In this document: positions 6,364-9,624 of the stretch, in pieces
Layout: each line of letters begins with the position of its first letter
How positions within the stretch are numbered: position 1 is the stretch's first letter
Origin: Thermoplasmata archaeon
GTDB taxonomy: Archaea > Thermoplasmatota > Thermoplasmata > Thermoplasmatales > Thermoplasmataceae
Assembly: GCA_021802165.1 (NCBI GenBank)
Contig: JAKAAU010000040.1
Coordinates: 1-9,624 of the forward strand
DNA: 9,624 nucleotides
Direction of reading: 5' to 3'
Notes under the pieces: model-generated
Databases searched by the model: none
Told to the model about the DNA's origin: nothing
What the model saw: the letters and a program-made list of their open reading frames with translations, nothing else
Position numbers and translations under genes: made by a program

Positions 6364-7959
6364 TCATTCCGGGTTGCCCGCTTTTTTATTAGTTATATAA
6401 TTTACACTTTTTACTCCTAGATTTACACCTACAAAATAGAACACCATTGTAACAATAATAAAAACTATTGTATCATATGGAAACGCGATATAATTTAATC
6501 CGTGGAACAGGCTACTTCCTATACGGGACATTATAAGTATAAATATAAGGTATACTGGCATCCATATTCCATACATTGCATACTTCATGTCAATTTTTGT
6601 GTAGTGGCTGTAAACAAGTACAAGCAGTATACCGGCGAAATCCAATGGAATGATAATCTCAACTGCTGCCCATCCTGACCAGTATACCAGAAGATTGGCA
6701 ACAATAAATGCTATGGGTGCAAGTATTTTAGCAAATGGAAGCTTAAATGGCCTCTTTGTAACCATATCTGTTTTTCTGAATACCATTAAGCTAATGGCTC
6801 CAGGGGCGTATGATAATAAAAAGCCATCAACCATAATGCCTATAATTGTTGCCAGTGACCTCCCCAGTGCTACTAAAACTATTGTGATTATTAATACAAG
6901 AACGATAGAATATACCGGTATTCCTCTTACATTCATCCTGTCAAATAGCTTTGGAAGAAATTTATCTTCCCTTGCCAGGACTTCTCCCACTCTAGCAGTG
7001 CCACCATAATATATAACACCATCCTTAAACGTGGCTATAAGTGCAACAATTATTGCAATTATTACTATGGCGGGCAATACAAGTACTTTCGATAGTGTAG
7101 CATACGGAGAACTGTAGGCAAACAACGCAGACCAATTACCCGTACTTATTCCAAGTTTAGAGAAATTGATAGCACCTGCGAATACAAGTGATTCAAGAGA
7201 AAATACAAGACCAGAAACAAGCAGTGCTACTATAATTGCTATTGGTATGCTTTTGCCTGGATTTTTGACTTCCTCTGAATAATCTATAGGTTGCCTGAAT
7301 CCTCCGTAACCGAATACGGTCAGGGTTATTGCTCCGAAAAACCCGGTGAAGCCGTATGGTATAACTCCTCCTGCAGTGGAAGTAATATTGGATAGTTTAA
7401 AATAGAAAGCAAGGGCAATGATCACAACACCAATAAGCAAAAGTGTAATTGCTGTGAGAATGAGGTTTATAGCACCCATATGCTTTATCCTCAGTATATT
7501 AACAAGAAATACAAGTATGAGTACTATTTCCGCCACAATTATTCCAAGATATGTTAATGTCCCGTTTGCATAGAGTGATGGAAAATAAAAACTCAAATAT
7601 TCCACAACTGCAAATACTATGACCGGTCCTACAAATAGATATCCAACCATGGATGACCAACCATTTATCGCTCCTACTATAGGCCCATTGCTTTTAGAAG
7701 GATAATATGCAACACCACCTGCCTTTGGCCATGTTGTACCCAGTTCAGCGTATACCAGTCCTATGGGAATTATCATAACCATGGCTATTGGCCACGCCAG
7801 TATGCCTATAGGTCCAGCATAGGCAAGTGTGTACACAGGTGCATAGGCGACGGCAGGCCCTAAAATTCCACCAAGTGCCAGCATAATAACACTCCAGAGT
7901 CCCAGATCCTTTTTGTATTTACTTTTAACAACATTATTCTGAGTTTCAATATCAACCAT
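6364..7959 (-). CDS. APC-superfamily amino-acid permease
   Basis: A 531-aa integral membrane transporter, probably a cation-coupled amino-acid or amine importer. The N-terminal cytoplasmic segment (1-19) is followed by helix 1 with the glycine-rich ALGGILGPAVAYAP (28-41), matching the unwound substrate-binding helix of the family. Residues 217-239 carry the conserved GYGGFRQPIDYSEEVKNPGKSIP block (split after residue 236) seen after helix 6 in APC proteins. By eye I count about 14 hydrophobic segments (near 20-47, 50-72, 95-125, 135-156, 162-187, 203-222, 238-262, 291-312, 348-366, 369-394, 410-430, 434-452, 462-478, 495-515), two more than the classic 12. The C-terminus is short and basic. 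Substrate is not decidable from sequence. It has its own TATA box and a candidate operator, and diverges from homoserine dehydrogenase. Confidence 0.9.
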   Translation of the reverse strand: MVDIETQNNVVKSKYKKDLGLWSVIMLALGGILGPAVAYAPVYTLAYAGPIGILAWPIAMVMIIPIGLVYAELGTTWPKAGGVAYYPSKSNGPIVGAINGWSSMVGYLFVGPVIVFAVVEYLSFYFPSLYANGTLTYLGIIVAEIVLILVFLVNILRIKHMGAINLILTAITLLLIGVVIIALAFYFKLSNITSTAGGVIPYGFTGFFGAITLTVFGYGGFRQPIDYSEEVKNPGKSIPIAIIVALLVSGLVFSLESLVFAGAINFSKLGISTGNWSALFAYSSPYATLSKVLVLPAIVIIAIIVALIATFKDGVIYYGGTARVGEVLAREDKFLPKLFDRMNVRGIPVYSIVLVLIITIVLVALGRSLATIIGIMVDGFLLSYAPGAISLMVFRKTDMVTKRPFKLPFAKILAPIAFIVANLLVYWSGWAAVEIIIPLDFAGILLVLVYSHYTKIDMKYAMYGIWMPVYLIFILIMSRIGSSLFHGLNYIAFPYDTIVFIIVTMVFYFVGVNLGVKSVNYITNKKAGNPE

Positions 7960-7979
7960 ATGAGTTAAATAATTAGGAA

Positions 7980-7987
7980 ATATATAA
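7980..7987 (-). promoter_or_regulatory. TATA box of the permease gene
   Basis: Minus-strand TTATATAT is centred about 25 nt upstream of the ATG at 7959, giving a leaderless start. The inverted repeat at 7993-8012 lies directly upstream of it. Confidence 0.65.
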
Positions 7988-7992
7988 TACTA

Positions 7993-8012
7993 TGTTATGT
8001 AATGACATGACA
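7993..8012. promoter_or_regulatory. Near-perfect 20-bp inverted repeat upstream of the permease TATA box (candidate operator)
   Basis: TGTTATGT (7993-8000) and ACATGACA (8005-8012) pair as reverse complements with one mismatch around the 4-bp spacer AATG. Relative to the permease ATG it spans about -34 to -53, immediately upstream of the TATA/BRE position. Archaeal activators of the Lrp type often bind there, and Lrp-family proteins commonly control amino-acid transport. The repeat is seen directly; the regulator is a guess. Confidence 0.5.
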
Positions 8013-8150
8013 CTGTATACTTTTAATTTAAAAATTGAGATAGAATGAAATATAAAAAGTTATTAAACCTGAAAAATATCCAGTATTATTTTATATACTT
8101 AGGGATTTAAAGTTACTTCGAGGGAAAGGTTGTGTACATAATCTCTGTAA

Positions 8151-8180
8151 AAATATAAATACACAATAGAAATATAAATA
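8151..8180. repeat. Direct repeat of AAATATAAATA, 19-bp period
   Basis: The 11-mer AAATATAAATA occurs at 8151-8161 and again at 8170-8180, about 93-122 bp upstream of the hom start. Two copies nearly two helical turns apart could bind a protein on one face, but the sequence is AT-only and low in complexity, so chance is a serious alternative. Confidence 0.4.
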
Positions 8181-8243
8181 TCGCGTAATTAGTATATCTA
8201 TAGGGTTTTGAAATATTCTACAAATAAAAATCAACATAAGAAG

Positions 8244-8254
8244 TTTTATAAAAT
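8244..8254 (+). promoter_or_regulatory. TATA box of hom
   Basis: TTTTATAAAAT is centred 24 nt upstream of the ATG at 8273. No ribosome-binding site is present between it and the ATG, so a leaderless transcript is expected. Confidence 0.65.
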
Positions 8255-8272
8255 AAGTTATAATAAGCAATT

Positions 8273-9256
8273 ATGGATGTTTCTCTTGTGGGGTTGGGCC
8301 ATATAGGAAAGGCTGTAGTGGGTATTTTGAATGAAAATCATGAGTATTTTAAAACCAGATTTGGTTCCGATATCCATGTCATTTCTGTATCAGATTCAAA
8401 AACAACAGTTTATGATAAAAATGGATTGAATCTTGACAAGGTTCTCATGTACAAGGAAAGGGGCGAACTGGATGAAGTTGCAGATGTAATGAAAATGGAA
8501 GATATCTATTCCCTTAATTCAGATGTAATAGTAGATATGTCGCCGGCAACAAAGGACGGGCTTGCAGGCATGCGTATGTATAAAAATGCTTTCGATAGTG
8601 GGAAACAGGTAGTAACCTGCAATAAGGCTCCGCTGGCTCTGCACTGGAAGGAGATCATGGAATCATCCAGAAAGCAGAAAAAGAATATACTCTATGAATC
8701 AGCTGTTGGAGGCGGTGTTCCCTTATTCAATCTTAACAGGTATTCACTAAAATCATCAAAACTTTTGGAATTCAAGGGGCAGGTAAGTTCAACAATTAAT
8801 TTTGTTCTGAACCACCTGATGGGAAATGTGGATTTCCATGAAGCAATAAAAACTGCCCAGAGCATGGGCATAGCTGAAACTGATTACCATGACGATACCA
8901 ATGGGCTGGATGGAGCCAGAAAGACTGTTATTATAGCCAATGCACTTCTAGGGCTTGATTACACATTAAAGGATGTGGAATATGATGGCATAGAAAATCT
9001 TGATAATATTGAATACATGAGGAATTCTGGTGAAGTATACCGTGTTCTTTCACATATCACTGCGGGAACAAATCCTATCATTGAATCTAAAATATTCAGC
9101 ATAAAGCCAGGTGATTCTATGGCCGCTATGGATTCACTATCAATGGGATACCTTGAGAAAACAGATAATAATGACGACCTCATGGTATTTGAAAAGCATG
9201 ATGGGCCACTGGAAACTGCTGCACAGGTTGTAAATGATATTCTTTTATTAGCCTGA
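8273..9256 (+). CDS. hom: Homoserine dehydrogenase (no ACT domain)
   Basis: A 327-aa cytoplasmic oxidoreductase that reduces aspartate semialdehyde to homoserine with NAD(P)H, the branch step to threonine and methionine. The N-terminal Rossmann fold starts with VGLGHIG (6-12). VVTCNKAPLA (113-122) contains Lys118, which fits the substrate-contacting lysine of the family. ESAVGGGVPLFNL (142-154) is the family substrate-binding block. The signature near the active site, AETDYHDDTNGLDGARK (201-217), keeps Glu202, Asp213 and Lys217, matching catalytic residues of the yeast enzyme. The usual GTxN loop reads SSTINF (172-177). The protein ends after the catalytic domain, so there is no C-terminal ACT domain for threonine feedback and no fused aspartokinase. 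It is a single-gene unit with its own TATA box and divergent to the permease. Confidence 0.92.
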   Translation: MDVSLVGLGHIGKAVVGILNENHEYFKTRFGSDIHVISVSDSKTTVYDKNGLNLDKVLMYKERGELDEVADVMKMEDIYSLNSDVIVDMSPATKDGLAGMRMYKNAFDSGKQVVTCNKAPLALHWKEIMESSRKQKKNILYESAVGGGVPLFNLNRYSLKSSKLLEFKGQVSSTINFVLNHLMGNVDFHEAIKTAQSMGIAETDYHDDTNGLDGARKTVIIANALLGLDYTLKDVEYDGIENLDNIEYMRNSGEVYRVLSHITAGTNPIIESKIFSIKPGDSMAAMDSLSMGYLEKTDNNDDLMVFEKHDGPLETAAQVVNDILLLA

Positions 9257-9274
9257 ATTATATATTTATTTATT

Positions 9275-9302
9275 CTTTTTTCCAGGAAATAACAGGAAAA
9301 AG
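9275..9302. terminator. Bidirectional terminator between hom and the convergent membrane-protein gene
   Basis: CTTTTTTCC (9275-9283) pairs with GGAAAAAG (9295-9302) around an 11-nt loop. The T6 run stops plus-strand transcription 20 nt after hom. The A5 run is a T5 run on the minus strand and would stop the convergent gene. One short hairpin with T runs on both arms could therefore serve both genes. Confidence 0.55.
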
Positions 9303-9365
9303 TGAACCCCTATTGAAGCAAAATATAACAACATGCATTAATTATAATTCTGGTATCTCTATTTT

Positions 9366-9624
9366 TTAAATTAAGGCAAAGAAAGCACCCAGTATGCCTG
9401 TGAACAGGAAGAATAAGAACCACATTATAATTTCCATTACTGCCAGTATAAAGCTCCGTCCAAGGCTAATATCATATATAGCGCTATATGTGTAGAAGAA
9501 AATAAACAGTGTAATCAGAAAAGCTATAATACTTCCTGCAACTGCAAGTGGTGCAAAGAGAACATGCAGGCCCAGGGACAAAAATACCAGTATGATCACT
9601 GTTAAAATTGTTGCTGCTATTGCC
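9366..9624 (-). CDS. Small integral membrane protein, partial (N-terminus beyond the right edge)
   Basis: An open frame enters from the right edge and ends at a TAA at 9366-9368, giving 85 visible codons. A GTG at 9597-9599 could be a start, but the frame continues upstream (AIAATILT) with the same hydrophobic character, so the gene more likely begins outside the window. The visible part is almost entirely hydrophobic, about three membrane helices: a first near the edge (ILTVIILVFLSLGLHVLF), a second around IIAFLITLFIFFYTYSAIY, and a third around ILAVMEIIMWFLFFLFTGIL. A short polar loop, DISLGRS, separates the last two. There are no charged catalytic residues or cysteines. I do not recognise the family, and no function is proposed. 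Confidence 0.65.
   Translation of the reverse strand, partial: AIAATILTVIILVFLSLGLHVLFAPLAVAGSIIAFLITLFIFFYTYSAIYDISLGRSFILAVMEIIMWFLFFLFTGILGAFFALI

Larger units (their letters stand above)
7960..8272. other. 313-bp divergent intergenic region between the permease and hom
   Basis: This AT-rich gap holds both leaderless promoters, an inverted repeat near the permease promoter and a pair of direct repeats nearer hom. The middle (about 8040-8150) contains further TATA-like stretches: minus strand GTATATAAAAT at 8089-8099 and plus strand TATAAAAAG near 8051. I see no supported protein or structural RNA gene in it. A 21-codon frame at 8045-8110 has no ribosome-binding site and looks like chance. 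The gap is longer than the others in this window, so an unrecognised small RNA or more regulation is possible. Confidence 0.6.

Noticed and set aside
6650..7009. 119-codon frame on the plus strand opposite the permease
   Set aside because: It is antisense to conserved membrane segments of a well-supported gene, without its own promoter or recognisable product. The same applies to the other long frames opposite gyrB, gyrA, the hydrolase and hom.
4925..7959. The three minus-strand genes as one operon
   Set aside because: Each has its own TATA box at leaderless distance, gaps are 140-144 bp, and serial T runs separate the permease from the OsmC gene.
4868..8033. The same 13-mer TTTTAATTTAAAA at 4868-4880 and 8021-8033
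   Set aside because: It is A/T only and near-palindromic, so recurrence in AT-rich spacers is easily chance. The two contexts (terminator and divergent promoter gap) also differ.
8045..8110. 21-codon open frame in the permease-hom gap
   Set aside because: There is no ribosome-binding site and no TATA box at leaderless distance. Its Lys/Ile/Tyr-rich composition is what AT-rich noncoding DNA gives.

Overview
This window most likely comes from a Thermoplasmatales archaeon (Ferroplasma/Picrophilus/Acidiplasma/Cuniculiplasma-like); order-level placement is fairly secure, genus is not. The DNA is AT-rich, with heavy use of ATA (Ile) and AGG/AGA (Arg). Nearly every transcription unit has a TATA-like box about 24-29 nt upstream of its start codon and no Shine-Dalgarno sequence, which is the leaderless archaeal layout. 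Genes end in oligo-T runs. A complete bacterial-type gyrBA operon in such a setting is a known trait of Thermoplasmatales, whose ancestor is thought to have taken gyrase from bacteria.

Layout: 1-337 (minus) is a partial gene of unknown function. 338-506 is a control region between it and gyrase, and it is unusually rich in dyad repeats. 507-4835 (plus) holds gyrB and gyrA, 9 nt apart, with an internal ribosome-binding site before gyrA. 4925-7959 (minus) holds three separately promoted genes: a cyclase/kynurenine-formamidase-like metal hydrolase, an OsmC-family thiol peroxidase candidate, and an APC-superfamily amino-acid permease. 7960-8272 is a 313-bp divergent promoter region. 8273-9256 (plus) is homoserine dehydrogenase without an ACT domain. 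9366-9624 (minus) is the C-terminal part of a small membrane protein that runs off the right edge.

Functionally the window combines DNA-topology control (gyrase) with amino-acid metabolism and uptake (hom, permease, possibly the cyclase-family enzyme) and oxidative-stress defence (OsmC). No mobile element, CRISPR array, tRNA or rRNA was seen. I found no obviously new multi-gene system. The most interesting unexplained signal is the gyrB control region: four dyad elements and six copies of the pentamer ATAAC/GTTAT lie between 370 and 504, two of the dyads covering the predicted TATA box and transcription start. A second candidate operator is a 20-bp near-perfect inverted repeat directly upstream of the permease TATA box.
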